From Candolleomyces eurysporus (lineage: Eukaryota > Basidiomycota > Agaricomycetes > Agaricales > Psathyrellaceae), in NCBI GenBank assembly GCA_027579435.1, contig JANBPK010001053.1:32725-96724 (forward strand): DNA of 64,000 nucleotides, in the 5' to 3' direction. Each line of letters begins with the position of its first letter. The first letter of the stretch is position 1. The translations under genes were made by a program, and so were the position numbers. A model generated the notes under the pieces. That model saw only the letters and a program-made list of their open reading frames with translations. It did not search any database and was not told where the DNA came from. This document shows positions 1 to 17,169 of the stretch, in pieces.

Positions 1-133
1 GGTTTCCAGCCAGGAGGATCGGGACCAGGCCGGAAGTCAAAAGTGAAAGATTCGATAATCATATTTGTCTCTTCCTTCTTCCTGTTTGCCCGTTATTTTC
101 TGCGCGTTATTGAAAGGGAGCAGGCTAACTCAC

Positions 134-895
134 GAAAAGACCTTCCTATCATAACGTTGAAAGAACTCAGGCATGATAGGGAATATCGTAGGATGTCCCA
201 ATTTCAAATCGTGGCGAAGACTTTCAGCATGGATGCTGGCCACACCGGCAGGCAAAGCCAAGAAAGGCTCGGCAAGCGAAGAAGAGTTTGTCCGGGTAAT
301 GATTCCAATGCCCCGTCTGTCCGCGGTCTCCCCCNTCTCTTACTCCTTCTCCTTCCCCTTGTTGGTCAGACCCAGAGCCAGACCCCAACTCGGGTGACTT
401 GACAGTGAACGTATATCCCTCTTGATCTAAATGTGTATCGGATCGGCTGCGCGGCAAATTCAGCGTAGACCTTGAAGCATTCCGAGAAGTGTGCGCCAAT
501 CGAGCTAGATTTAAACCATGGTGGAGGGACGTTCGGGACGCATTGCTGCGGTTCATGTACGGGTAAGGGTGTAGGGAGCATGAAACACTGGAGTCGAGGG
601 GGACGGTATCGTCATGGGTCGTCGAAATTGTCGCTGGAATCGTTGCAGTCGTAGGGCTCTCCTCATGGTCGCCGGATTTAGGCGGAGTAGCAACTGCAGG
701 AGATGGTCCTGGACACCCCTTGGGATCTATGGCTTCTGTTGTCTTTGCCTTCGAACGATAGGCGCGCGCAAGCGTCCACAGGTAGGCCAGCTTCTGAAGC
801 AGTCTGATCCGAGCCTCTTTCGCCAGCCGCCTGCAGCTGGAAATCAGCACCTTGAAAATGTCCAAGAACCTGCGAAGGAGAGAAATGGCGGTCAT
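134..895 (-). CDS. Unrecognised protein, single large exon interrupted by an N
   Basis: I do not recognise this protein. An open frame starts with ATG at 895 and runs leftwards. It is basic and alpha-helical at first, then Ser/Thr/Pro-rich. An N at 335 beside a C5 run breaks the frame. Upstream of the N the frame of the ATG looks coding; downstream of it (335 to 134) a different frame is more protein-like and stays open to a good GTGAGT donor at about 133. The simplest reading is one exon of about 760 bp with a homopolymer miscount at the N, continuing after an intron towards or beyond the left edge. A second possible start in another frame lies at 974. Neither the start nor the 3' end is certain. 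Confidence 0.45.
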
Positions 896-1516
896 TGCGT
901 AGAACAGTAGTGGTAAAGCTCTGAAGGGTTATCACGGCTAGCACAGCGGGTAAACACCTGTCCAGTTGCTTCATATTAATAACACGCGCCGTCTGTCCTT
1001 TTGCCCATATCGACGGAACATAAGGGTCACCTCCACGTGTCTACAATGTGGCAAGGTGAGCAATCTAACTGCGGGCAAGAGTTCAGGCTGGAGCACTGCA
1101 TACTGTTAGACCGCAGCGGCCTTTGCCGAGGCAAAGGCGCCCGACGTTCCGTTCCATTGAAGTTAGTACCCGAACTTCCAAGTCAGATTTCGTCTCAACA
1201 TACTTACCAAGTTGAAGCCATCCGAAGAACGCCCGCCAACTGCTACTGTGGTTGGTGTATTGGAGTCAGTATAAACGCACTTGTAGCATTTGTAGCATGT
1301 GGAACCGGGGGATGAGATCGGGTGTATCATATCTGGGACTGGGAGTATAACCTGCACCAAGGGAAGAAAGGCACTCGGTGCAGAGAAAACAAGGGTAACA
1401 TAATTTGAACATCGGTCGAAGGAAAGGCACGCAGAAATTAATCGAGACCATGGAACGATGAGCAGCGTCAAGTAAGGGGCCAAGGTATCCGCTAAGCAGA
1501 ATGATTTGAGAAAAAC
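896..1516. other. No confident gene
   Basis: Short open frames exist on both strands (for example on the minus strand at 1163-1483), but none has a recognisable domain or a consistent splice pattern. The stretch lies downstream of the truncated RPA1-like gene, where the rest of a normal RPA1 (DBD-B and DBD-C) should be. I see no trace of it. Confidence 0.4.
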
Positions 1517-2664
1517 CTAGATCGTTCCAAGGCGGGATCGGAACTCCAATTTGGATGTTGGATGAGCCACAACAACCTCAACGAGAACGTTGCCACCGCA
1601 TGATGAAGTCGATCCAGCGATAACCTGCCCTTCTCCGCCGGGATCCAGCGGGGATGAGACAAGATCGAACCCCATGACAGGAAGTACTGTTGACCCAGGT
1701 TCGTCACACTGCAGTAGATATTAGTTTCGTTCCACAGTAGTGAAAGTGTTTCGTACCGCTTCAATCGCAGTCTGACTGTGCAGATGCAGCTCGTACTCAT
1801 AGTTAGGGTCGCTATGATAATCCTTCCTAGCGACGCGAATTTGTGCGTTGGAAAGGTGATACACCTTCCCTTCTTCGATGAGGGAATGGAACTTGTCTGC
1901 GACCAAGTTGTAGGCAACCGCCTTGATGCTGCCCATGCCCTCACCCTTTGAGTCCGAGTCTAACGGCAGGTCCATGGCGACAGCCGCGTCCGTCAGGGTA
2001 AACGTGAATAGTTTACCTTGACGGGGAGGTCGTTGTTGACCGTTAGCAGAAGGGCCTCCCTTGGACCAACTGAGTAATTCGGACTTGTGGGTGACGCGAG
2101 CTCGTATTCTCCACTTGTTCCGATGAGGGCTGAGATCCCGAACGCGACAATTGTAATTTGGGGTCCAGATACGACTGGGCCTAGCGTCAATTTCGGGTGG
2201 CTGGAGGTGCTTCAGCCGCTTCGGCTTTCCGATCGTCTCTGGCACTCGTCCAAGGACGCGGAGAGCACCCACGACGAGGATTAAACTGTCAAAGAACAGG
2301 AGAGACTCAGCAGTGGCGACGAACTAGGAACCCTCACGCCGACAGTGGACACTCACACCGGTATCCGGTCGACTTGATAAACATTTACGTTCTGAAGCAC
2401 GACGACTGAGCCGATTCTGACTCTTGCGTCCTCCTGCTCCTGCTCTACCAAGTGATGGAGCTGTGGGTGAAGCTTTCCGTAAACATAGTGAGTGCCATCG
2501 GAGATGCAAATCATGTAGTCGATGAGAGATGCAGACTCGAACTTCTCCAAGGCAGTGACTTGGACTGTGGCGCTACATTTGGCTGACCAGCAACTTGACG
2601 AAACGTAGGCGTGGGTGGCTTGGAGTCGAGAAAAAGTCCCTGGGGTGAGTTTCAGCTCCTGCAT
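1517..2664 (-). CDS. Replication protein A large subunit-like, C-terminally truncated
   Basis: Three exons (2664-2357, 2285-1757, 1708-1517) splice in frame to about 342 residues. Residues 1-115 match the RPA1 N-terminal OB fold: LTPG start, an SDGTHYV segment, then a hydrophobic strand after the first intron. The second exon carries the start of DBD-A, with YN.V.DKFHSLIEEGKVYHLSNA, NYEYEL and an IEAC end. RPA1 is the ssDNA-binding subunit of the replication and repair RPA heterotrimer. A complete RPA1 is about 600 residues with DBD-B and a zinc-ribbon DBD-C. Here the frame ends soon after the DBD-A core in a tail of about 40 residues that I cannot align to RPA1. It is therefore probably a truncated paralog or decaying copy. 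A fully functional RPA1 would need the missing domains for trimer assembly. Confidence 0.72.
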
Positions 2665-3105
2665 TTGTCATTCCATGAGGGGGAGATGGAAGCAGTGTTA
2701 CAAGACTGTGACACCTGAGGCCTGATTGGTTGCCTCGGAGCGCCAATTGACGACTTCCCCTTTTGGTTCGGAGACCCTAAACTGCCATTTGCATTCATGT
2801 TTTCATACAATTGACCACCAGAGGGAACTATTCAAAATGTATATTCAGTCTACTAGATTTCGTCGAAAAAGCCCTGCTGTTAGGGTGGTCGATAGACGAT
2901 GAGGGCTACACCGAGATTCCCGCCTTGTCGTGGTAAAACGGGTAGGAGCGCCTTGTTTGTCGGTGTTGGCTACGTCAGTCCACTGCAGCAATACTGCGGT
3001 CTCCAGAAAACACTCCCATTAATTACACTCAATCTTGCCAGGCCTCCACTTTCTGCCTGGACAAACACCCGCCGTTTTCCCCTCTAGCGCCGCCACTCAC
3101 CAGGA
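2665..3105. promoter_or_regulatory. Divergent intergenic region between the RPA1-like gene and SEC2
   Basis: About 440 bp separates two divergent start codons (2664 on minus, 3106 on plus) and must hold both promoters. No clear TATA box or other motif is visible. The 3' part, from about 3030, is C/T-rich, as is common just upstream of fungal start codons. Confidence 0.4.
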
Positions 3106-6100
3106 ATGCCCGAGGACGACACCCAGGAACACGTCAATGGTACCTCAGAGGCCCACCCCGCCCCCACCGTCACCGAAAATGCTCATCCTACCTCCAAACA
3201 CACTCGAACAGGCACGGATCCAGATGCCCAAGAGATGGTTATCTCATCTCTAAGGTCCCAGATCCAAGACCTCTTCTCCCAGGTCAACGAGCTCAATAAC
3301 AAGCTCGTCAAGTCCTACGACCGAGTATCAGACCTCGAAGATGACATCCACGTCTCCTCGGCCAACCTGCGCGCTTCCAGCATCCGGATTTCCCAACTGG
3401 AGTTGGAAAGGACACAACATCTTGCCGCACTCAACACTGGCTTGCTCGTGGAGAAGGCTCATGTCACCGCCGAGCTTAATCGACTCATGGAGAAGGCAAC
3501 CGAAGAGGCGGCCCATCGGGGTCAGGCTGAAAATGCTCGAAAGGCCATAGAAAAGGACCTGGATGATCTCAGTGCCACCCTTTTCGATCAGGCAAACACC
3601 ATGGTTGCCGAGGCTCGCTATGCTCGACATCTCAGCGAACGTAAAGTGGATGACGCCGAGCGGGCCCTCAAGGGTGCAGAAGAAATGGTCGGTTTGATGC
3701 AAGTGCAAATGCAGGCCTTGCAATCGGATAAGGAGGAAGCCGAGAGCAAAATGGAGGAGATGCAGCTTATCATGGGCAAAGGGAAATGGCGTGAACGACC
3801 ACCGACAATAGATTTCTCCAAACCTCTCAAGTTGTTGAGTTCACACTCGCCATACCAGGAATTTCTCCTTTTCGTGGCCCATCTTCGATCCATACACCAA
3901 TCATCCCCCAGTCCCCCTGCAATGGCCACGCTGTTGCCACTCCCCTTCCTTGCCCGCCTCTCAACCGAGGATTCGTGAGTCTCCTTCCGAAGATTTGGGT
4001 CATTCATGGACTTATATTTTTCCAGGGAGCCAACCGTGAGGCTCGACCTTGCGCCAGCTCTCAACTGGCTGTCAAGACGTTCAGTCCTTGCCGCTATTCA
4101 CACCGGTCAGCTCACCATCGAGCCCATTCCTGTCTCTGCGTTGTTCTCCGAATCTACCATCTATTCGAGCCCAACAACAGTTGCTGGGGTCAGCCCTAAC
4201 AACGATAGCGTATCTTGCGCTCTATGTGGTGCTAATATCGCGGCTGCAACCGAGCACGCACAACACCGTCGTAGACCCCCTTCATTCTCAAACGGTGGCC
4301 GAGGCTCTTGGTCTGGATCCTTCTTCAAAAAGACTTCGAGTTTATCGAATTCCTCTCGTCCACCGTCACCTACCAATTCCGTTACCGCACTTCCAATATC
4401 CAACACCTCATCTCAGAACGAGTCCCAACAAGTGTATGTATTCCGAGTAGCCGCACCCCCCCACCACATCCTCAATTTCCTCCACTCTTCCAATCTCTTC
4501 AATTGCAAAGTCGTTATCTCAAGGCTCAGTCCCGCCCGCCTCTCCGTCCCCAGTCGCGTCATCTCCCAATAACCAACCGATGACCCTTTACCCCCTGTGC
4601 TCATCCGGGTGGTGTTTGAGGAGACTCCGCGCTGCATGTACCCTCTGGACATTTGTTCGAACGGGAGTTGTGGAGAAGGTCTGGGAAGAGGAAATACCTT
4701 TTGTACCTCCTCCGTCTATCCCTACGGCCGTCAGTACTGAAAAGCCACCCGTTCCACCCCGGAAGCGGGGCCTGTGGGGTATCGCAACCGCTATCGGTGA
4801 GCGTGCGGCCAGTTGGGGCGATTCTGACAAGGACAAGAGCAGAAAGTCTACTCCGGCATCATCCCCACCTTCGATGTCCCCATCCGCATCTACACAACCA
4901 TCGTCGATACCACCGCCTTTGCCACCCCGGCATGACTCTCCGGCGGTCCAGAGGAGATTGCCCCCTCCTCCGGCCCCTCCTAAAACGGAAGTAGCCGCGA
5001 CACCGCCGCCTCTGCCTAGGAGGAATCAAGGACGGAAAAAAGTGCCTACTGTAGAGAGTGATGGTGACGGCGTGACAACACCGACTTCGCAGCCTTCGAC
5101 TCCCACCCGGGTGGTATTTGATGCTGGTGCTCCCCCTTCGCCTATGCCTCCGAAGGCACGAGACCTACCCCCGGCCGAGGAGGATTCAGCTGCACATAAT
5201 CCCGCCTCCGAAACCACTGCGTCAGCTGCTGCTATTCACCCACCTCGCTCCGACACGCCTTCCAGCGTTCCTCTACCCGAATCTCGATCGACTTCACCAC
5301 CGACCAACGTAGTCACGACCACGGGTAGTGGGAGCAACAAGGTTGAACCTCCTGCGAGGATTGACTCGCCTGTCCTGGTTTCGGCTGCTGCTAATGGCGG
5401 TACGGCTACTCCTCCACCTCTACCGCGCAGAGCGGCTGCTCGGCGTCCGGTTCCTCCCATTGTCAGTGGTCTGAATGGCGGCACGGCTTCTGGACCTGCA
5501 ACCCCTACGAGAGCCACTGGAGAGGGCGCTGTAGGGTCTAGTCCTTTGGGGGCTTCCCAACCTCAGACTGCTGTACCGGAAGAGAATGCACAGCTCAGTG
5601 CCAAGGAGGATGGTGAGGAAGCAAAGGTGGCTTCTGCGGAGGTAGAGGCTCCTGAGAAGACGGAGGCTGAGCCCAAGTCGAAGGTGGAGGCGGAAACCAA
5701 GGCGGAAGGGGATGCGGTGGAGCAGAAAGAGGAGAAGGAAGAGAAAGAACCGGACACGCAAATCTTAGTCAGTCCAATCTCAACGTCAGCGTCGTCTATT
5801 AACGAGGACGATTTCGTTGACGCGCCTTCTGCGACCCCGGCCGTGGAGCAAGCCCAGCCCCTACTTCCAGTCCCCGAAAAGTCTGCCTCCACCACAGTCA
5901 CGGCCGCGACGGAATCGTTGGAGCAAGACGAGAAAGGTGAAAAACGAAAGTCCAGTGACGAAACCGTTCTCTCGAATGGAGATGCCGACCATCTTGATGA
6001 CCTTGACGATCACACTGCTACGCACGCAGAATTCCCCATCCATGAAGACCATCACGACGAGGAACACGATCCCAACTCAAAGGAGGTGTATATTGGTGAC

Positions 6101-6184
6101 ACGACTTGGGAGGAGAGGACTTGGAAGGAGATTACTAGGCTCAAGGAGGATATGTTCTGGGCTAGGATCGGTGGCTGGAGATGA
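3106..6184 (+). CDS. SEC2: Sec2/Rabin8-type Rab guanine nucleotide exchange factor
   Basis: Exon 1 (3106-3974) and exon 2 (4026-6184) join at S-E-P. Residues about 45-220 form a long heptad coiled coil like the Sec2 GEF domain, which catalyses GDP release from the secretory Rab Sec4/Rab8 on vesicles. After it comes a Rabin8-like C-terminal module: CALCG, then about 110 residues later YPLC..GWCLRRLRAACTLWTFVRTG. A Pro/Ala/Glu-rich linker of nearly 500 residues follows, with repeated PPLPRR-type patches. The last residues (WKEITRLKEDMFWARIGGW) resemble the extreme C terminus of Rabin8. The frame shifts once in a C7 run at 4456-4462; reading six Cs restores one 1008-residue frame that continues into the CSSGWC motif. 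I take the shift as a sequencing error. The start is the first ATG of the frame; an in-frame alternative is not evident. Confidence 0.88.
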
Positions 6185-6456
6185 TTTTATTCGGGTATAT
6201 CTTCATTGTTTCTCCCTTGTTATTTTATTTGGGAGTAGCATATACAACATCTGTCCATACCCACTTTCATTTTCATGACCTTATCTATTTATCTATTGGA
6301 CTTTTTCATATCTATCCACAGCCTACTAGAGGGTTCGATGACCTTGTCCCTTTTTACGGACGTAATTTATGTTGTTATGATTTGATGTTATACGGCGATT
6401 TCGTTGGTTGTAATTTCGAGCGCTCATGGTGTAATGTTGTTATAAGCTGGTGCGAA

Positions 6457-6809
6457 ATGGAGGTTATGGCTAGCGTTAGTGACCTTCTCCCGGAGCCCCC
6501 AAGCCCGCAGGATTCAGCATTCAAATGCGCCGGTATGTATCCTTCCCTGCCCTCCCTCTTTCTATTGCATGTCTTCGTGTCAGAATGCCAGAGGAGGTCG
6601 AGCGGCGAGCGTGATGTGACTGTCTCATATGGACAGTGTTCTTCATGCTGCTCACCTTCTTCCTGGGTATGGACCCCAGTACGTGGTGGGTATACGTTGT
6701 CACTATTCCCCCTGATTTCGACCACACCGATTCCCTCGATGCATTCAATGCATACTATGTTGACAAGTACATACCAATGGGATCATCGGGGGCTTGTCCC
6801 GTCGGTTGA
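6457..6809 (+). CDS. Possible small membrane protein
   Basis: Not recognised. Two exons (6457-6532, 6637-6809) with a good GTATGT donor and CAG acceptor give 82 residues: a Pro-rich N terminus, one strongly hydrophobic segment (about residues 26-37, FFMLLTFFLG), then a polar tail. No family is evident. It lies between SEC2 and a DUF6535 fragment, in DNA that may be decaying, so it could be a chance splice or part of an eroded gene. Confidence 0.25.
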
Positions 6810-6904
6810 ACAGAGATCCAAGCACAGCCACATGCACGGGTGTATAGCCACGTTCTGCGCGGGATCAAGCAAGCGCGGACTCGGAGGCGAGAGCCTTTTT
6901 GCTG

Positions 6905-7102
6905 ATGGACCCCACGCAGGAAATCGCGGAACTCGTGCAGCTGTTGAAGAACTCAGAGTCGTTCGCAGGGGAATCCGCACTTCTCGGCGCGCTCCTTGTG
7001 CCCGTGGGTTAACACTTTAGATTTTAACCTTCATAACGATACCCCGTATCCCAGCATCACTGTACTACATCAACGCTTACCATCTTCCTTTTTGCCCAGG
7101 CC
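6905..7102 (+). pseudogene. DUF6535 exon-1 fragment (duplicate of the 14.6 kb gene)
   Basis: Codons from ATG 6905 to about 7003 repeat exon 1 of the DUF6535 gene at 14559-14654 (MD..x..LVQLL.KNSESFA.ES..L.ALLV). The following intron is also recognisable, including its CATAACGATACCCCGTAT segment, up to the acceptor AG at 7098-7099. After the acceptor and one GCC codon the similarity ends, and exon 2 (the membrane domain) is missing. It is a truncated remnant in the same orientation as the complete copy, on the other side of the ABCC gene. Confidence 0.75.
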
Positions 7103-7427
7103 ATTGGACCCGACTCGGGCTTTGACTGGGGCTTTGACTCGGCGCTCAACGCTTGCGTGAGGACTCTAATGCCATGGAAAAGCATCGCCTACCGCGATAT
7201 ATGCTCTCTCTGGGCTGCACCATAAGATGGTGTGGTCTGGACAGAAGACTTGGAGAATCTAAGGTTCAACGTTCAGGCGCATTAGGCCCGGCAGAAGCTC
7301 GAACAGAAATAGCTCACTTGTTATCTGCTGCAATCAGAACCGTGCAACCGCCGTTGCTGTAGACAAGGACGCTGCGGAATCTAACAAAATCCAACCGCTC
7401 AACCTTCGCAACCGACATTCAATCCTT

Positions 7428-7433
7428 TATAAA
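7428..7433 (+). promoter_or_regulatory. TATA box, probable ABCC promoter
   Basis: TATAAA lies 95 bp upstream of the chosen ABCC start codon (7528). The A-run with an N at 7484 lies between them. Confidence 0.5.
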
Positions 7434-7527
7434 TGTCCCTTTCTTCAGCCCAACTCTGAGCTCACCCTTGGCCTCAAAAAAAANCTACAAAGTTGGGAGA
7501 AAGGCTGACACTGGCCTGACGGCAAAT

Positions 7528-13818
<6,291 letters not shown>

Positions 13819-14558
13819 TATTTCACATGTATACTTCGGCTTTGTACAATATCGCCTCATCTTGTATGGAATTTGTCTCTCTTTTCGATTTCGCTCGAAA
13901 CGGACCTTTTAAAGGCTTGAGAGGCAGATTAACCTTAATCTGTTCGTCGTTTGGGAATTGCAAGACATGAACATCGACTCTTCAATCATGAGGAAGTGAG
14001 ATAATCTCATGAATCCCTATTCTTGTTTAATTCTTCGTGGCTGGGTGGCGTAATGACTGCTTTGAGAACTTTGTGCAGGTGGGATGTTGAGCCTTCGTAG
14101 ATCTTGAGAAGCTTTGGAATCGTGAATTCTTTGCATTGTAACATCGATATTGGATGACGGAATGAGAAGGTGTTCAAAGTGCGGCCTCTCTGATGCTCTA
14201 TTGGTGGGAAACGACACCTCTTGAGCACATATCATTCCTGCCTTCTCCACAATCTAATTGAGCAATGCCAAATCCTTTCCTTCGCCTAATGCAATCCACC
14301 AGCTTTCCATCGCATTGAGATGTGAACCTTTAGCAAGGAACATCTCAGCAGATGGCTTGACAGACATTTCATCCGAAAAAAAAANCTCCTGACATTAAAT
14401 CGTTGACAGAAGGGAGAATATTATGTGCTTGAGTCTGCCCTTGATCTTGTCATGGGGAGGCTGGCCCAGGCTTGTATGGGTCGCGATGCTTATGTCATCC
14501 TTGGTTGGGAGACCCAAAGCGCCGTTCCCTTTCGTTTGAACGTTTGCCAATCGTACTG
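13819..14558. other. Intergenic, possible minus-strand coding remnant
   Basis: Between ABCC and the DUF6535 gene. On the minus strand, about 14380 to 14007, there are two adjacent frames of protein-like composition separated by a stop near 14257. This could be a decayed exon pair of unknown identity. An A9 run followed by N lies at about 14376-14385. Nothing else is recognisable. Confidence 0.3.
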
Positions 14559-15310
14559 ATGGACTCCGACCCCAACGTTCTCGTGCAGCTGCTGCTGAAG
14601 AACTCAGAATCGTTCGCGTGCGAATCTCCATTTCTCGACGCGCTCCTTGTGTTTGTGGGTTTAGCCCTCATAACGATACCCCGTATTAACATCTACTCTC
14701 TTCCTTTTCGTCCAATTAGGCCGGTCTCTTCTCAGCGATAGTCGCTGCCTTCCTCATAGAAGTCCACAAAGGCTTGCACGAGGACATCCTCTTTCAAATC
14801 CTGCGAGAAATCCGGAATTGGAGAGGCGACTCGGACGATGCAAGCTCAAGATTTGTACCGACCATAACGTCTGTATGGGTCAACGGACTGTGGTTCTCCA
14901 GCCTCACCTTTTCCCTAGCCGGAGCTCTCTTCGTCATCCTGGCAAAGGGTATGGGACGCCGGATCCTCGACGGAGAAGAAATCTTCGGCATTCGGAATGG
15001 TGTCTATTCGCCAGTTCACCAGATGAGGAGGTTGAGAGTGCATACGGGTTTTCAGAGGAAGTTTGACTTTCTTGTCATGTCTGCGACCGTTACGATTGCA
15101 GTTTCTCTTATTCTGTTCTACCCAGGGGTTGTTATCCTTATTTACAGTAACGAAAGGGGTATTGCGGTGGCGATTGCTGCGGTCGTCTCGGTTGTGGCTG
15201 TTTTCACCGTCGCCTGCGTTTTGCATGAAGTTTGGATCACGACTCGGTTGGATCCACTACCGGAGGGCGATAGTAGAGAGGCAGGCACCAGAGAAGATGG
15301 CTCGACATGA
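14559..15310 (+). CDS. DUF6535-type multipass membrane protein, short form
   Basis: Exon 1 (14559-14654) and exon 2 (14720-15310) give 228 residues. Across the splice the sequence reads DALLVF-AGLFSAIVAAFLIE, the hallmark of basidiomycete DUF6535 proteins. A second hydrophobic pair follows (VWVNGLWFSSLTFSLAGALF), then a basic segment (KGMGRRIL) and two more hydrophobic helices. Family members I know often carry a longer N terminus (with a conserved W before the first helix) and large C-terminal extensions. This one has a short acidic N terminus and stops about 30 residues after the last helix. The biochemical role of the family is unknown. Exon 1 is duplicated at 6905. Confidence 0.7.
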
Positions 15311-15427
15311 GAGTCCCTCGAGATATGCACGCAGTTTGAAGAGTTGAAGTGAATAGATAAATATATGCTATAACATACATTGATAAGGAGCAATACTCGT
15401 ATTTCTTTTTTTNGTTTCCTTCCGTTT

Positions 15428-16758
15428 CTAAGTTCGACTGACCCACGCCGTATGCCGTTTAACGAGTTCCACAATGATATCTTCCTCGATTTCTTTGACT
15501 TGGTGTGGAGGAACGGAGGCGTCCGGAATAGGTATCCTGAGCCAGTATTCTTCAAACTGATCCTTGTTCGCCGCGGATGTGGGGGAGCTTGGAGGAGATG
15601 CGCGAGGTGATGTCCCCGCTTTTCGGGAGACGAAGACGACCTCGTACTTTCTTCGGTGCAGATCGTTTCCGATGACGACTTGGTGACCGTATCGTTCGAG
15701 CGCAGCTTTTGCCTTGGGGAGTAGCAGGTTGTCGTCTGTTTCGAGCTACGTGGGGTCAGGTAAGTACAAAAAGAAGCATGATCGGCGATCGAGGAGTATG
15801 CATACCTTGAATGAGACGATGAACCCATCTTTAGTCCATTCGTCCACCATTGGCTTCAAGATCTTGGGGACCTGATCCATCTCAATGTGAAGGCTCCCTT
15901 TCCCGGATTGGATCTTGTGCTCAGACTAGGATAGCAGGAAGGAGACGTCAGGGAGGAAATGGAAGAGATGAAGGTGTGCACATACCATCCTTTGGCGGGG
16001 CAGGAAGAAGTCGCTGACAGCAGCGGCAAGGTAGAACATAGCCTTGCGTTCAAGGACGGACAATTCCTGACTGACCGCTCTCAGCAACCAGAGGTAGTCG
16101 TTAACGGTGACGAAAGTCAAGGTATGAAGGGTGCCCTCCGCATGAACGGCTTTGTACATGGTTAGAACATCCAAGAGGTCAGCACGCTTGGATGGGGTGA
16201 CTGATACAATTGGAGGGGACCCTTCCTGGTCAACACCATCGATCTCGAGGAAATCGAGGAAAGGATTGGTCGAGTGTGAGTAGTGCCTGCTGAATGGCTG
16301 CAAGCTGAACTGCCTGTGCATGAATATGACTGCGTATCCAGCCTTCAGGAAATATTCGGCTGAAGTTGCTCCTCGAGTACCTGACATCATCACGAGTGAA
16401 TTATCTGAAAGTTTGCACATGGTTCGAGAACTTACCGGCACTGAAGTTGTCGAGAAATCGAACGCTATATCAAGGCTTGCATGAGCCTACGGTATTCGGG
16501 GTAGCAACTCGGGTGAACAGGCTCACACATTGAGCTCCAGTGGTACAGTCGTTCCTCCACTCTGCAATAGGGGTTTAGGTCTTCATACACTGAGAAAGAT
16601 GAGTTGGCTCTCACCGTCACCAGCACAACGTTCCGACCCTCCTTTGCCTGCCTACTGATAAACTCCCTAACCCGTTCAATCTCGTGTTGCAGGGTTGGTG
16701 GTGGTAGTTGTGTCGCAAAATACTCTTCCGCAGAGAAGGTGGTAGGTTCTGAGTGCAT
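15428..16758 (-). CDS. CAB2: Phosphopantothenate-cysteine ligase (CoA synthesis)
   Basis: Six exons (16758-16615, 16561-16527, 16464-16436, 16380-15986, 15925-15806, 15745-15428) give a clean 346-residue frame. It is recognised by VVLVTSGGTTVPLE, VRFLDNFSAGTRGATSAEYFL, YLAAAVSDF and GFIVSFKLETDD...KA..AL..Y, the CoaB/DFP fold. The eukaryotic enzyme joins 4'-phosphopantothenate and cysteine using ATP, the second step from pantothenate to coenzyme A, in the cytosol. The SGGTTVPLE and NFSAG motifs form the nucleotide-binding part and are intact. Two very small exons (35 and 29 nt) encode them. The length fits the family. The N at 15413 is outside the coding region. Confidence 0.93.
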
Positions 16759-17169
16759 GTTGCCGTCGAGCTTTTGGTATTCAGTGGATATGGTGGATGA
16801 AAGGAAGAGAGAAGGGAGAACACGGGGTAGGATATATACTCTGGTCAGTTAGGGTTACGAGTCCTGCTCGATGAACGGGCTCCAAAGGAAATCCGCCGCA
16901 AGCGCAATATCCCGCCTGCACAGCCACAGTTATGGATCACGGCGAACGGCAGCCTTGGTTAGGCCTTGGGCCTTATTAGCTATTCTTCAACGTTCAACTG
17001 TTCGGGAGGCTGTATGATTCAGTACCAAAAGAAGGTTGCAGCGTCGAATCATGGGTTCTGTTCTCAAAGGCTCGAAACTGCCCAGTGTGCAGTGAGCACA
17101 GCCTTTGGGCGCTTCCGGTACATAAAAGCCCGCAGCCACGAGGAAGCCTCAACCTTCCTGTCATAGACA
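16759..17169. promoter_or_regulatory. Divergent intergenic region, CAB2 and NACHT-1
   Basis: About 410 bp between divergent starts. A TATA-like ACATAAAAG lies at about 17119-17127, some 45 bp upstream of the NACHT-1 start. Weak similarity to the promoters of NACHT-2 to -4 is limited to the last 100 bp or so. Confidence 0.4.

Noticed and set aside
3328..3723. Minus-strand open frame inside SEC2 exon 1
   Set aside because: Antisense shadow of a codon-biased coiled-coil exon; no domain and no splice logic.
15142..15828. Long minus-strand frame running past the CAB2 stop into the DUF6535 gene
   Set aside because: The frame is different from that of CAB2 exon 6, which ends at 15428, and it opposes a real gene.
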